This document shows, piece by piece, positions 24,341-39,200 of a stretch of DNA of 64,000 nucleotides. The notes beneath the pieces are model-generated. The model did not search any database and was not told where the DNA came from. It saw nothing but the letters and a program-made list of their open reading frames with translations. The stretch spans positions 4,266,501 through 4,330,500 of the forward strand of contig JALDNG010000048.1 of NCBI GenBank assembly GCA_024349245.1, written 5' to 3'. How positions within the stretch are numbered: position 1 is the stretch's first letter; each line of letters starts with the position of its first letter. The translations under genes were made by a program, and so were the position numbers. Origin of the DNA: Neodontobutis hainanensis. Its lineage: Eukaryota; Chordata; Actinopteri; Gobiiformes; Odontobutidae.

Positions 24341-26046
24341 AGCACACGGGGGAAGCTGTGCGTATTGGCAATAACCTTGTGTCTGGAAAATGAAGCTGAT
24401 AGTGATGTTTGAGAGGTGACAAAATAAGGCAACAAGCTTCAATGTCTCCAAAGTAAAGCACAAAGGGGACACCAGGACCTGCGTGTCCAGCGGTGAATGG
24501 GCCATCTCGCAAAATAAAAAGAAGAGAGCGTGAGGGAGAATGACAATGTCTTTGCCTCTGGCCCGGCCCGCTGGACTCCACAGGGGGTGAGATTTTCTAA
24601 AAAAGGCTGCATATTGTACATTCACAGCTGTCATGCCCATTTTAGAAAGCTCCCTGACAAGAGAGGGTTAAAGCCAACCGCTGCGGGTCGGGGTTGTGTG
24701 TGTAGGTCAGGTCAAACAATGCTCCCTCCCAAAAAAAACTCACCCACCCAGACCTCCCACCCGCCAAGACCTGCTTACTGCCACTCCAATACCACAAGTC
24801 TCCCCTAAACCCAGATTACGCCCACTTTTGCCGCGTCCTCATAAGGCTGAGCGTGCGGAGGTGCACATTCAAAGTCGCTTGCGATCAAGCAATGTGCACC
24901 GATTATTTTAAGACATAATTCTTTTTCGCAGGATCGTCAAAGATGCCCTAGTAACATCCAATAATTCTAGATACTGTGGTGATATATATATTTTTTTTTT
25001 TGCAGGACAACAAGCATGAATGTAGATGCCGTCTCCTGTACAGCATGGGCGAATGACATCAGTTTACTGGTCGAAAAATAAAATCCCTTGTTTAACCTCT
25101 GTTGAGCAAAAGTGGCAGTCAGTTTGATGCTATTAAAAGGCTACAGAAAAAGCTAAGAACAAACATTTCTATAATAATAATTAAAACAAAAATATGCCAG
25201 ATGAGAGAGAGTGAAAGAAATGTGATGATTTTAAAGATGAAATGAAGAAAATGATTGCAGCATTAGCTATGAACAATGAGAGACATCTGAAAAGGGACGT
25301 TATCTTTTGCGTTGGCACACACACAGGCTTGTTGCAAATTCTCATTCACCATATTTACTTCTAGGGTTTGTCTTGATTTTCAAAAAAGAAACAAGGGGGA
25401 AACCTCTGGCTGTCGCAGCTCAGTCAATGTCTGGAACAAGCAAAAAAATAAAAAAATCTAATCGTCACCAAGTCGTACTGTCATCTCAATAGAAAAATAA
25501 CAGTGCATAATCTCAGTGTGTGTCAATATACGCATCTACTCTGCATTAATACTGCTAAGGAAGTTCCAAAATGAATATCTCCGACTCTTAAGAGCGAAGG
25601 TGTCCATTGTCATTCGCTCTCGTTCTAAACCAAAACAAATCACAAATGTGTTAATACAGATGCTTATTGTTAGGCCTATGTTAGTTCAACTAAAGAGATA
25701 ACGTTATGCAGGGTGACACTAGTTCTGTTTTTTTTTTACTGTGAAGACAACGATTACCAAATCTCCACCATTTCCACCTTTCTCTTTGATTTTTTTGGTC
25801 TTTTTTGTTGAATTATTTTAATATCAGTACGGGTTTGTCCGACTCTCACAGGGCTGGCAGTGCACACAATGCCCTCAGCCTTTGGCTCTCACTTGTTTCC
25901 CTCCAGTGAAGTTCTTTGGTTTTGATCCCGGTGCTGCTGGTCGGCCCTGCGAGTCCCCCTTGGCCTTGGCCTGTGTCTGGGTAGGTCTCTGTCCGTTTGG
26001 GAGGGCTACATTCATTGGCTGGTGCCTGCTGGAGCCGGCTCGCGGG

Positions 26047-29000
26047 TCACTTGGTGTGCTGCGGTGACACTGCGCCGCCCTGCTGGTGCTTCTGTTCTTG
26101 TTGTTTGACCTGCTGAACTATCTCCCGGATCTTCCTCTGTGCAGTCTATGGGACAATGACACAAGGTCAGACATAACCAAAATATGCCATGTATGTCAGA
26201 TATATATTATTCATTCTTGCATACACAACTACAACCATTTAGAAGCATATAATAAATGCTAGGCTTTATTACAGGTCGCCTCCCACTTACATAATTTCAT
26301 TTTGAACTTGAAAAACATTTGCATATTGAAGACAGCATTGAGCAACCTAAGAACATGGGAGTACATTTAATGTCCTTATTTCAGATGCAGTAAACTCTAT
26401 GGAGTGGGATATAGTGCTCATAAGTTTACATACCCTGGCAGAATTTGTGATTGTTTGACCATTTTTCAGAGAATATAAATGATAACACAAAAACTTTTCT
26501 TCCACTCATAGTTAGTGATTGGGTGATGCCATTAATTGTCAAACAACTGTGTTTAATGTTTTTAAATTGTAATGACAACAGAAACTACCCAAATGACCCT
26601 AATCAAAAGTTTATATAGCCTTCTGATTTTGGTCTGACAACATGAACACAAGTGACACAAACAGGTTTAAATGGCTACTAAAAAGGTAACCATCCTCACC
26701 TGTGACCCGTTTGCTTATAACCAATGTGTGTGAATAAAAGGTCAGTGAGTTTCTGGGCTCCTGACAGACCATTGCATCTTTCATCCAGTGCTGCTCTGAC
26801 GTTTCTGTCTGAGTCATGGGAAAAGCAAAAGAACTGTCGAAGGATCTGTAGGAAAAGGTAATTGAACTGTATAAAACAGGAAAGGGATATAAAAAGATCC
26901 AGCTGAAATACATGACTGTGGCTGTTTCAAGATGCACAATAGGGAGGCACTTGAAAAAAAAAAATAGGCTGCATGGTCGAGTCGCCAGGAGAAAGCCATT
27001 ATCACACAAATGCCACAAAGCATCCCACTTACAATACACCAAACAGCGCAGAGACAAGCCTCAAAACTTCTGGAACAAAGTTATTTGGAGTAATGAGACC
27101 AAAATGAACTTTTTGGCCACAACCATAAACGTTACATTTGTTAAGGATGTTTTGTTAAGTTAAGGTTCTGGACTGGCCTCAGTCTCCTGACCTCAATATC
27201 ATTGAACCACTCTGGAGTGATCTCAAACGTGCAGATCATGCAAGACAGCCCAAGAATTTACAGGAACTGGAGGCTTTACCACCTACCACAAAATACTTCA
27301 AGCTGTCATTGACGTTAAAGGTAACAATACACAGTACAGTATTAAGAACTGAGGTATGTAAAGTTTTGATCAGGGTCATTTGAGTAGTTTCTGTTGTCAT
27401 TATGATTTAATGAGAGTAAACACAATTGTTTGACAATAAATGGCTTCACCCAACCTCTAACTATGAGTGAAAAATATATTTAAATATATATTATAATACA
27501 TATTCTCTAAAAATAAGCCCCCCCCCCACCACACAAAAAAATCTAATTCTGCCAGAGTATGTAAACTTATGAGCAAAACTGTATATACCAGTAGTGTGTT
27601 TTTTTCATCAGCATGCAAAAATAGCTCTCTTATTTTTACAGCTTGACAAACAAGTCCTTGTAATCCTCACCGTGTTTACAGATTGCAGTCTGAATCACAA
27701 TTACAAGACTAAACACTGCAACCGTTTTTTTTATTATTTATAAACTCATAAGTACTGACTGCAGTAACAAATACAAGGCCATGTCTCAGTAAAGCCGTTA
27801 TGTATCTGCCTTTCTTTTTTGTCAAGGATTTATTTAGCTGTCATATCCATCATCTGTCTGTATTATCAATCCACAAAATGTGATTTAATCCGCTTAAATC
27901 ATTCGCTTTTTTTTATTCTGTAAAGCTTATAATCACCCAGTAGTATTCTAATAAATAAAACTGCACAAACCCAATAAAACCTACATAAAAGGTAACCTAA
28001 TTTCCCATTAACCTCCTGTAACTTGCTGCACAGTAATCTGTCTCCACCTTTTTCACAGTCTTTTTTCAGTCGTCATGGAGACAGATCTGCAAGCTCAGGA
28101 GCAGTTATCATTTCACTGTTGGCAAGTGTGTCGGCCAACTGATTCAGTTTCCATGACGACTAAACAAACTGTCCTCACAGAAAAACGGTAGTGACTCTGC
28201 CAGGGATCTAGGAATTATGTATTCTGTAGGAGGAGTATATTAGTCTCGTTAACTGCCAGCAGAAGGAGAGCGCAGCCTGTTGCTATGAGTGTGTAATGTA
28301 CATTTTAGTTACTATAGTACAGTGTGAATGGATTATCTAGTTTTGCATACCTGACTGGCAAAGAAATGTCCACTGATTTTAACAAACACTTCATCATTCT
28401 CATCCGGAGTTTGGTCCCGTGGTACGATGACTTCTGCACTTGTGAGATTCTGCAGCTCCGTTACCTAAAACACACACTTTGATCTTAACCCCTCCATTTC
28501 ATGAAAGATGTCATGGCCAGGCTTCAGCGAGTATCAGCACAAACCCACCGTCTTGCCACCTTTACCGATGACCCGGCCTGCTGCAGAGGAGGGAACCTTG
28601 ATGTGCGTCTCCAGTTTGACTTCCTCCTTCGGTGAAAAGAAATTCTCCTCTTTCAGCTTACCGAATATCCGACCTTGGGCCTGGAACAAACAGAGGAGAG
28701 GGTGAAGCTGGGGAAAATGAGCAAGCACAGAAATCCAGTGTTGTTTTTATACTTAAATGTGTTTGGAAGTGAAGAAGAAACTATTGTAACAGAAGGCATT
28801 GGATGGTGTGAGAATCAGGATGGTATGTATGTATGTAAATAAAACAAGCGCAAATGTTTGTTATAATGATAAAATACAAACCAAATTACTGAATGCAGTC
28901 CATAAAGTCAAGCTTTAAAATATATATTTTTTACTACTTTTCTACCATTTCAATGGCCTATTCATTTTGGCCACATCAACCTAATTGAGAGTAAGGACCA

Positions 29001-30283
29001 AGACACTTCTATCTTCAGCACAGCAGCATCTCTTGCTACTCTTTTAGATACATAGTCTCCTTCAGAGGAATCCCTCTCCATTTTCACCTTTAAATCATTT
29101 AAGTAACATCGTCATAAAGGTTTATGGCCATCAAAGTTGGGCCTGCTCGGTTGAACATCACTTTGCTCATTATGTTGTCTACCAAAAGCTGCTCTAATTG
29201 CCTGACACAGAAAAAGATTACAACAGTGCCATTTCAATATTGTGATAGTGCTAAAGGTTTTGGTTTGGTCTCTTAGGCTCAATCTACTTCAATTTAAAGA
29301 AATTCACAACGTCTTGCTGCATCTTGAATGCATTTTTTACTCTCGATACTGTATTATATTGAGACATGACTTTTTTACAACATTGCCTTCACCTACTTTT
29401 GTGAACAGTGCCAAGAAATGTTTTTACAATAACTGCACACTATGACATTGCACTTATTATTTTGCAGTTATATTTCTATGCCAGTTCTTTAAATTACACC
29501 TAAATGTATTTTTGTTGAAGTATAACAGAGATAATAAAGAACTGAATCACAGTATTAGTGGTTTTCATACTATTTTGAAACAGCAGTATACCTTGAAACC
29601 AGTAATCATGCCATTTTTAACAGAATCAGATCTTTATTGTGAAATACTCCTTACCTTAAACTGAGCCTCTGCGGTTCCCGTAATAATAACCTTCCTTAAG
29701 TGCACATCTGGGCTTTCGGCTGGTGCAATCTGAAATACACACAGACAGTTGTTAGGAAACAGAGAAAGAAACACATTGTCGTCTGGGTTTACTTCAAGTC
29801 AGTAAATCCACTGACCAAAACTCCCACCTTCACAGATGGCATTTCTGAAATGTTTAGCACGCTCGTCAAAGCTTATTTTCTTTTTGTTGATTGTGAAACG
29901 TTCACATAATCAGCTGTGGTTCTTGTGATGCTGAGTAAAAAATAAATGGCTGGGACCAGAATGTTTTCAAGAGGCCAGTAAGACCACGATGGATTTACAT
30001 TTACATTTTCTGTAGTTTACTAGGTTTAAAATAATAAATAAAATCAGACCAGCTAATTCAAGGCAAATGATAAATGGAGATGTGACCTTCAATATGTAAG
30101 CTCTTAAAGCTGGAAAATACATATTTAATGTTGTTTTCTTGACGAACATGGCACACAAACCTTGATGGAGGCTCCAGCAAAGTGGGCGAGTTGTTTGATG
30201 TGCTGACCCTTTTTGCCGATCAGGGCCCCGACTGCCTGAGTTGGAATAAAGAGGTAGACAACCTCCTGTTCTGGAGCCTGTTG
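26047..30283 (-). CDS. igf2bp2: igf2bp2 exons for KH3, KH4 and C-terminus
   Basis: KH3 has its loop GALIGKKG in exon 30283-30161 and continues in 29729-29655 (IAPAESPDVHLRKVIITGTA). KH4 has loop GRVIGKGG in 28680-28549 and continues in 28464-28351 (VTELQNLTSAEVIVPRDQTP). The last exon (26145-26047) encodes TAQRKIREIVQQVKQQEQ and a short Gln/His tail ending AVSPQHTK. All four GXXG loops across the protein are intact, so RNA binding should be preserved. Confidence 0.95.
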
Positions 30284-33200
30284 CTGAAAAAAAACAAATT
30301 ATATATTAAATATATAAGTTAGGACCAAATCAAAGCAGTGGCACAAAAGAACAGAACCAACAGTGACTTATGTAAGAAAAGCTGAGCTGTCTTAAAGGCT
30401 TTTCCAGCTTCAGTGGAACATTTAACATCAGCAGTAATTCTGGGTTTTTGGTTTTCTTAGCTTAGTAACAGTCATATTGAGTTAGACTCTCTAACTCTAT
30501 TCAAATATCACTTTCTGAACACTGAGCAGTGCTAAACCAGAATGTACAGTCCAGTCATAATCCTGTAGAGATAATCAACAGTTCTTTATGTTTGGTTGTG
30601 TACAAATATGATTTAGTTGAAGAACACGTACTGAGTGCTGGTGGGAGATGGCACTTGCTGAAGAGGGCCCGTACAGGCTACTGAGATGCGAAGAGGGACT
30701 CTGAAAGTGACCAACAGACCGTTAGACGATGTTTAAACACATCTGCACAGAGCAACTCATAGAAGAGCGTTTGAGTGGATTTGAACATGTAGAATGCATT
30801 TACATTCTGGCTCTCTGTCTCACATCCTTCTGGCCTGCTTTCATCACGCAATGAGTGGGCACTTTGTTTTACAGACAAAGTGACTCATCTCTGCAGAAGA
30901 CGGGGGAATTCTGCTCAATTTGGATCATCGTTTAGGAAGAAGACCTGAGTCAACTTAGGTTTTCACAAAGCTTACTTCAGAGTGACATGGTTTATCAGTA
31001 ACAAGAAATATATTGCTTTATCACATGCCAGCTGTGGAAAAGTCTATAGCCAGACGTGTATTTCTTTGACATAGTAGTCACTAATAATAGCTTTGTGTAG
31101 ATGCCTACTGTTTATGTTGAATACTTACTAAGTATGGGTTGTATCCCAATGCCGGCACAGGGGGCGCTGCGCCTCGTGGTCCGGCTTGAGGGGGCAGCAT
31201 CGGCAGACCGGACAAGATGCCAAGAGCGTTCAGGTTCATGCCTGGCATTAGGTGTGCATTTTGCTTGAGAAAAACACAGAAAAACATAATCATTTGGTGC
31301 AAAAAAGGAAAATAGAAAATGTTTTTAAGTCTTTGATAAGAAAAAAATATATATTTGTAGAAAAGGACACCTGAGTTTGCTTGAGGTATCCCTGTGCAAA
31401 TTTGACAAATGGTTCACACTGCATGTCAGTTTGATTTGAAATAATAATAAGTGCAATGGTAACAGAAATCTTGTGAGATCAGAATGAGAGCAGAAAAGTA
31501 ATAGAATACAATTATTCATACGTAGTACATTACAGTACAATACATATAATTTTATGGGGTAGCAATCTTTCTTTGTGGCTGTTTACTTTGTCACAAGCAA
31601 GATTCTTTACTAAGCCAATCAGTACAGGAATGCTCTTGTAGTGATTTGCCTAAAATACTTCCACCACAAAGTCAAATCAGCTCTTGAGGTTTGAGGCAGC
31701 AGAGGCACGTGGTTTCCTCTCACTTCCCCGTTTCCACAAAGCGCTGTGTAATGTGTGCAGTGTTACGCTAGATGGCCCTCACTCCAAACATTAGACGCTC
31801 AAGTCGGCAGGTGGTGGACAAGCTCTCTCCATCCAGAGCAACTGAGATAACATGCTTGTATCAGTTGTAGAAATGAGGATGAATGAGAAAAGTTTAAAAT
31901 GTAAAGTACATGCTATAGTTTAAGTTGAATCCTACACAAAAAGCATTATCCTTGCCATAATCCTCGTTTATCAGCATTATGAAATATCTATTGCTGCAGT
32001 GCGTGATACCTTCCCTTTCTCACTTCCTCTACGCTTGACCTCTCGGGCTGCAGAGCTGGTGATGTCATTGGGGCAGTGTGAAAGAGGAGCTGGATGAGAG
32101 AGCAGCCTACAAATATCAGATGGATGCTGGGAAACACAGTGTGTTGCGGTGGGAACGCACACACGCAGCGAGAACTGAGCGTGAGTCACAGGCTCCTTGC
32201 AGACATGCGGCGCTCAAATGCTCGACTCATTGATGATGTTCTGTTATCGTTTACTGTCATCCATTTACCAAAAGGACAACAACATCCTGGTTTAATGTGA
32301 ATAATTAGAAAGGAGGTATTTCCCTGCTGTATATCACTGCTCCTCTTCAGTGTTCACCTGTCAGTGCTTATGAGTCAACCTGAGATCATAACCCCAGCCA
32401 TCCGCCCGCACTCAACAAAAGAGGAGAGTCACTGCAGATGGTAACCTTTAGAGCTTACATGTATAGCAGCAACGTCATTCTCGTAGGCCTCCCTCAGCTT
32501 CTTCATGATCTCCTTCTCGGCTTTACAACAGTCGTCCAAAGTGCCCTTCACCATTATGGTCCTCTCCGGGTTGCAATAGGTTAATTCTAGTAACCTACAG
32601 ATCAACAATAAACATAAGTACTTTTTTTTTTTTTTTTAAACGCCCTACTTAATACAGTTTTTCAAGCAATATATTGAAGTAAAATTCTTCTTAGACCCAG
32701 AATTGGCAACAATAAATTGCACATTATCTCACCCACACTCAAGAAATTATGCAATTCCAGCAGATTCAAGCCACAATAATGAAAGTATGAACAAACAAAG
32801 TTTTTTTAACCAGACTAGTTTACATCAGGGAATCTCTCAGAGAGCATGAAGTCATACTGTAGGGAGAGGTCTGAGATTTTATTTTTTCAGCTGGATGAAA
32901 TGTATAGTGTTCAGGGCAAGACAAATTGTTTTGTGCAAAGTCACTTTTTATAATAAACACAGACAGAAATTAATAAATGACAAGCAACACGGACGGAGAT
33001 CTCCACAGAAAGATTGTATGAGTTATTATTTATCCTTTTTATATCATTAATAAAGCAAATACCCATTTGGCTTTTCTCATAACATCATCAAGGCAGTAAA
33101 ATGTCTAGGCCTATTAAAGAATTTTTTTACACAACAATCTTTTTTATTTGGACTTTTATCCATTCTGTTGGACTGAAAAATGTATCAAGTGACTATTTTC

Positions 33201-36200
33201 CTTACTTTTAAAGTCACATTTAAAGTTGCTTTAGTATAATTTTTGAACTGTCATTTATGTTTCCTTCACTTGTCGCCCTTTTCTGCCCCTAAAAACAAAT
33301 CAAAACCAAAAGTCAACATTATGACTTTTCTAGCTAATTATTATTATATAAGTAAAAAAATCTAACTTTCTAATCTAACTCAGAATTATGACTTAAAAAT
33401 TCAATAATAGTTTTTTTTAGTTCAGATGCAGAATCAGGCTTCCATACGTTTGTTTTGGTGATATTTGGTGAATATGTAACCAAACTATAACCTCTGAAGG
33501 ATCTAGTGAAAAATCATCAAAACAGGACAGTACAGAATGCACGCAACCCTTTCCTTCTGGCTCTCTTCTTCTCCCCCCATTGCGTTCTCAAATCTCAGAG
33601 ACAGAGTAATTCATTAGGGCTAAATGAACGAGGGCTGGTGAGCACGGCCCGTTAAATGGGGTGTAATCACCACCTCCCTAATATCATGTTCTGCACTGAT
33701 GGAGCTGTAATCAACTCCTCGCGTTGTTCTTTAACATCTCACTTAAGTAAAACAATGTGCTAAGAGGCCAGACTGCATACAACTTTGAGCTTTTATCTCA
33801 ACATGCCCTGTGCGCTGACATTAACCAGTCTGGCACTAAATCTGACCAGACTAATTCTTTGTATAGAACACAAAAAAAAATTAGGATGGCTGACCAGTCT
33901 AGCCGTGAACCAAAGCATCTTTTCTGTATTTGAGAATGTGCTGGCTGATAGTAGAGAAGCAGCAGAGCATAAACAGGCATGTGTCAAGAAGAAAAATGCA
34001 ACTCACGAGGAGATGGTAATCCTGGTCCCTGTCTCCTCCTCGATCTTCTTCAGGTTGCGTCCCTCTTTTCCGATCAGCCGGCCCACGAGGCAGTTGTGGG
34101 CCAGGATTTTCAGAGGGATGTCCTCCGTCCTACGCAACACATGACACAGAGACACATGTTCAGGTTAGAGAGGAGTCGACAGCGGCAGGAAGCAGCTGAG
34201 TGTCCCTGACGCGCCATGTTCAATGAACGGGAATGTGGACAGCTGCCCGATGGGAAAATGCTGCTGGCGACAACGCTAAGACAACAGTTGGCATCGTCCA
34301 CGCACTTCTGCTTTGCATCACAACCATATCCAATAATCCCACTGACTCACACAACTGCTGTATAGATATTTAAGATGATTTAAAAAAGGCTGCAGGGTTT
34401 TTTCTTTGTGTACTTTGACAAGAGCACTTGAAAGATGCTTGATTAAATCAGTATGTATTCTGAGGTCAATTAGTCTTTATTCTTTGTATTACTAACAGCA
34501 ACTGTAATACACCTGTTCATGTTGTACATATGGCAATGCATTTTTTATTATTGTTTTTTCCTTGTTTATTTCTTTATTTTTATTTCTTCAAAGTTTGTTC
34601 TTTGCTACAACTTTTGTGTCATTTCTGTAAAGCACATTGAGTTACTTTAGTACAAAATGTGCTCTATAAATACATTTTGTTCTTCTTCCTCTATAAGATT
34701 TTTTATTTTTCAAATCGGTTTCTGCAGACAAGCAAAAAAAAAAAAAAAAAAGAATGAATGCGGAACAGACACTACACATTACCACATGTCTTTTGTTGGC
34801 ATGTTTATCTAAATCAGTACTTGTAAATGAATGTTTGTCGGTATGTATCAATTCAAAATTTGACTGAACTCGGCAAACACTATAACATTGTCTTCTGAAT
34901 CAGTATTTGTACTTTCTCCCACCATCCAAAGACATGGATTCAAAGACATTCCTCAAATGAAATGGTGACTCTACATTGCCCATAGTGAATGAATGTGTGA
35001 ATGGTTATCTGTCTCTAAGGTTATTTGCTCTGTAATTGCCTAGTGCTTATTTCCAGCTGAACTCTAAGCACTGTCTATTTTGTGAGAGTGACTCAAATTC
35101 ATTGTATGTGCAACAAAGTTGGTGAATAAAAGCAGATTCCTTAGAAATGTGCATGGCATTTTTTGATTTATTTATTTTTGGTTTAACTGAGAAAAACTGT
35201 TTAATGACTTGCAAAAAAGAATAAACCGTTAAGTTAGTCTTTGACTATTTACACAGCTGAATAGTCCGAAAAGAATAGAGAAGGGAAGCAACATTAAGCA
35301 TATGTAAATATTTGGAGTGCTCTGATGCAATGATTAATGAGATGGAAATCACTGTGGGATCAGATTGGTCTAACGCCAGACTTCAGAGCTTATATATCTG
35401 GATAAAATGAATGACACCTCTAATTTGCTGTTGGGTAATTTGCTGAAAGTATGAAAGATCTACGCTAAATACCTTGTCAAGTGCTACTATATATGCTTTT
35501 TATTCACAATTCTATTGATTATTTTATAAAATATATAATTCCCAAAGTACAATGATGTATGGAAATGAGGATAGTAACTGCAGACGTAAGTGGTGACCTT
35601 GAGTTCAAAACTACTGTGCTCATTATTCTTTATAGCAAAAGCAGCATCATGAAGAGAGGAGTGTGAGAAAACAGCTAAGATCACAAAAGACTTAATATGT
35701 ACATTACTTTCAGATCCAAAGAGTATATCCGTTTTCTAATTATACCAGTTAATTATCTTTTTTTTTTACTGTATTGTCACTGATGAGAAAAAAGAATGTA
35801 AAATGCAGCTAAGATCATTTCTGTCATGGTCTCCGTGTTGGGTGTGTATGGATTTGTGGAGCACAGGAGCTGCACCAGTCCTTAGGGATGCTTTAAAGCA
35901 AACCACAGTCCAGGGTTATAACTCCCCACCAATCAATTCACAATTGACTTTTTCAAGACATTATCGCTGATGATCTCCTCACCAGGCTCTAAAAGGAATT
36001 AAAATAAGGCTATAAAGAAACAAAAATGTACAATTCAAAAAAATTATTCTCCAACATAAAAACAAGGTTCATAGTATTAATGGTGATATAACTGACATGA
36101 CATAACTGCTCCTAGGCCATTTCTTAGGATTTTTGTCTTTACTCACTAAAGCAGCTGGAAATAAAAATGGCACTGGTATATGTGCATGGTTCAGAAATAT

Positions 36201-39200
36201 TAGTTGTGCTTATAAGTGTACATACCCTGTAAGAAATTGTGATGTTTTTGGCCATTCTTTCAGAGAATATGAATGATAACACAAAAATATTTCTTTCACT
36301 CATAGTTAGTGGTTGGGTGAAGCCATTTATTGTCAAACAACTTTGTTTACTCTTTTTAAATTATAAAGACAACAGAAACTACCCAAATGACCCTGATCAA
36401 AAGTTTACATACCACATTTCTTAATACTGTGTATTGCCACCTTTTACATCAATGACAGCTTGAAGTCTTTTGTGGTCGTTGTGGATGAGGCTCTTTATTT
36501 TCTCAGATGGTAAAGCTGCCCATTCTTATTGGCAAAAAGCCTTTGTAGCTCACACATCCTCAAACAATCAGTGAGCCACCTCCATGTTTCACAGTAGGAC
36601 TTGTGTACTTTTCATCATAGGCCTTGTTGACTCCAAATGTAACATTTATGGTTGTGGCCAAAAAGTTCATCACTCCAAATTGCTTTGTTCCAGAAGTTTT
36701 GAGACTCGTCTCTCTGCTGTTTGGTGTATTTTGAGCGGGATGCTATGTGGCATTTGCGTAGTAATGGCTTTCTTGACCATGCAGCCACAACACTTTTTTT
36801 TCAGAGAGTCATGTATTTCAGCTGAAGTTATTTGTGGGTTTTTCTTTGCATCCTGAACAATTTTCCTGGCAGTTGTGGTTGAAATCTTTGTTGGGTACCA
36901 GACCTTTTCATTTTGCACTTCATAATTAGAGTTTGAACACTGCTGATTGGCATTTTCAATTCATTTTTTTTATATCCCTTTCCTGTTTTATACAGGTCAA
37001 GTAACTTTTCCTGCGGATCCTTTGACAATTCTTTTTCTTTTCCCATGACTCAGAATACAGAAATGTCAGCGCAGCACTGGATGAAAGATGCAAGGGTCTG
37101 TCAGGAGCCCAGAAACTCACTGACCTTTTATTCACACTCACAGATTATAAGCAAACAGATCACAGGTGAGGATGGTTTCCTTTAGTAGCCATTCAAACCT
37201 TCAAAACAAACTTGTGTGCATGTGATCAGGCCAAAATCACCAGGGTATGTTAACCTTTGATCATGGTCATTTGGGCAGTTTCTGTTGTCATTATGATTTA
37301 AAAAGAGTATCATTATTAAAAAGAGTATTGTTATCATTTATATTCTTTGAAAAATGCCCCAAAAAAAAAAAAAACTAAAAATAAAAAACAAAAAAAAAAA
37401 TTGTGGGCACAACTGTTTTAATGTGTGCACTCCATACTGGTGAGTACTCAAAGTTAAGTGAAAAAAGTGGGACATCCTTAATCTCATTAATTAATTTAGA
37501 TCAAATTTTCAAACATATAGGGGCTAGACACAAATTTCCACATTATTTATAGAACAATTTTAAACAAATTTCACTCAAGTTCCAGGACTTAAAAACTAAT
37601 CACTGAATTTTATTAGGTTTTCCAGGATTTTTTTGAAACCTTGCAAAACATTAAATTAACTCCAATATAAAAAACTTTTTCTTCCTTTTTGAAAAGCTGG
37701 AAAAAATGTCAATTGTACTTCAGGTTTATAAGCATGAAAACCCTAGCATTCACTTATTATCTGTCATTGTCAGTTCTTATTCTAATCTAATATGAATAAA
37801 ACTTAATAAGGTCCAAATTAGTTTATATCTGTTACCTATCTTTTTCTTAAAGTCACAAATGGGAGTAGTGAGAAATATTTAAATCTGTGGAGGGTGTGAA
37901 GGGAGGGTTTGGGTTGGGTCCCAGTTGTGCCGCAGCCGCCGGTGGTTGTGGCGGTGCACCCAGGGGAAGGGGCGGCACTTTTGGGTGTAGTATAATCTGT
38001 GAGGCTACGCACAGAAGACACTGTTGTGATGCCTGCTTTTATTTGTCCCTGCTTCAATAGCTGGCTGCTATAACTCGATCAAATTACAGGATGTGGGGTG
38101 TGGCACCCACATCTGAGCGTGGGCGGGTGTCACTTCAGCGACTGGAGGGGAGGAGGTGTGCTCTTTAGTGCGACTACTGATTTCGTGTAGTGACACAGAT
38201 GAGTCCAAATGGCAGTCACATTTTCCTACAGCACAGTGTTTTATGTATTTAGAGATTTATTTATCAGGCATTCTTGTGCTCAAACCAAGCAAACAAGGAG
38301 ATGGGCTTGATTGCCTCAGGAACTGACTAATTAAGATTGTAATTATATAATGAAAACATTGTTAATTTTGGATAGTAGACTCTCTGTATAGCAGTAGTGA
38401 GCAAACTAAGGCCTGGGGGCCACATGTGGCCCGTTGGGCTGTTTAATCTGGCCCACCAAGCATTTACTAATAATTTATTGATAATTAAACTTATAGCATA
38501 TTTCCTTTTCCTTCAATATTCTGCAGTAATCAGTTGATTCCACTACGACAAGCTCCAAACGGGAACAACCTTTCTTAAAGCTTGCATCTCTACTCTTGGC
38601 AAAAGATTGTCTTCACTGGTTTTAGAACAAATTGTAAAGAGTGAAATATACAGTGTTTATTGCACATATGGCCAATAGTTCAATCTTGTTTTTTATTAAG
38701 CATAAAGGAGTTTACCCGGCTCTTCACAAGAGTCCAATGTTCTAATCTGGCCCTTGGGGGAAAATAATTGCCCACCCTTGCTGTAGAGGTATCTGCGCTA
38801 TCTAGTGGCAAAATGTTACGCAATGCCGCGTTAGCATAAATAAAGGTGACGTTTATTTCTGCAATATTGCACAATAGAATGGCAATAGAAGGCTACAACT
38901 TAATTATCTCTTTAAAATGCTCTTTAAGGCCCCACATAAACAATAGAGTAAACGCTAATGAGACTTCTTTCTTGCTCTTTTACAATGGATGTGATAAAGA
39001 TTCACTCACTAATAAAAGGTGGAAAAACCTAGCTTCCAATTCAAACACAGGAGCTAGTAACGGTGGGCACTGATGCTCAAATCTACCAGGAGCTCAGAGG
39101 GTTTAAAAGGTGTAGTGTCTTGTTAAAAGTGTCAAGCCTGATTAGAGCTGCTGGCCTCATTTCTTAAACGCTAAGCTGTGATCACGTGGGAGAGTGTTGT

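Larger units (their letters stand above)
19867..26046. other. Convergent 3' UTRs of tmem41a and igf2bp2
   Basis: There is no coding frame of note between the two stop codons. The first 1.2 kb is probably tmem41a 3' UTR and the rest igf2bp2 3' UTR. It is AT-rich, with a GT-repeat at 20095-20122, an ATT tract at 24110-24130, a TA/CA microsatellite at 24295-24340 and a let-7 seed match at 24018. Short frames such as those near 24250-24910 have no homology I know. Confidence 0.55.

Noticed and set aside
24251..24911. Overlapping frames on both strands
   Set aside because: They lie in the probable igf2bp2 3' UTR next to a microsatellite and have no homology.
37836..38170. GC-rich stretch with a short minus-strand frame
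   Set aside because: It may be a decayed repeat, but no borders or family could be recognised.
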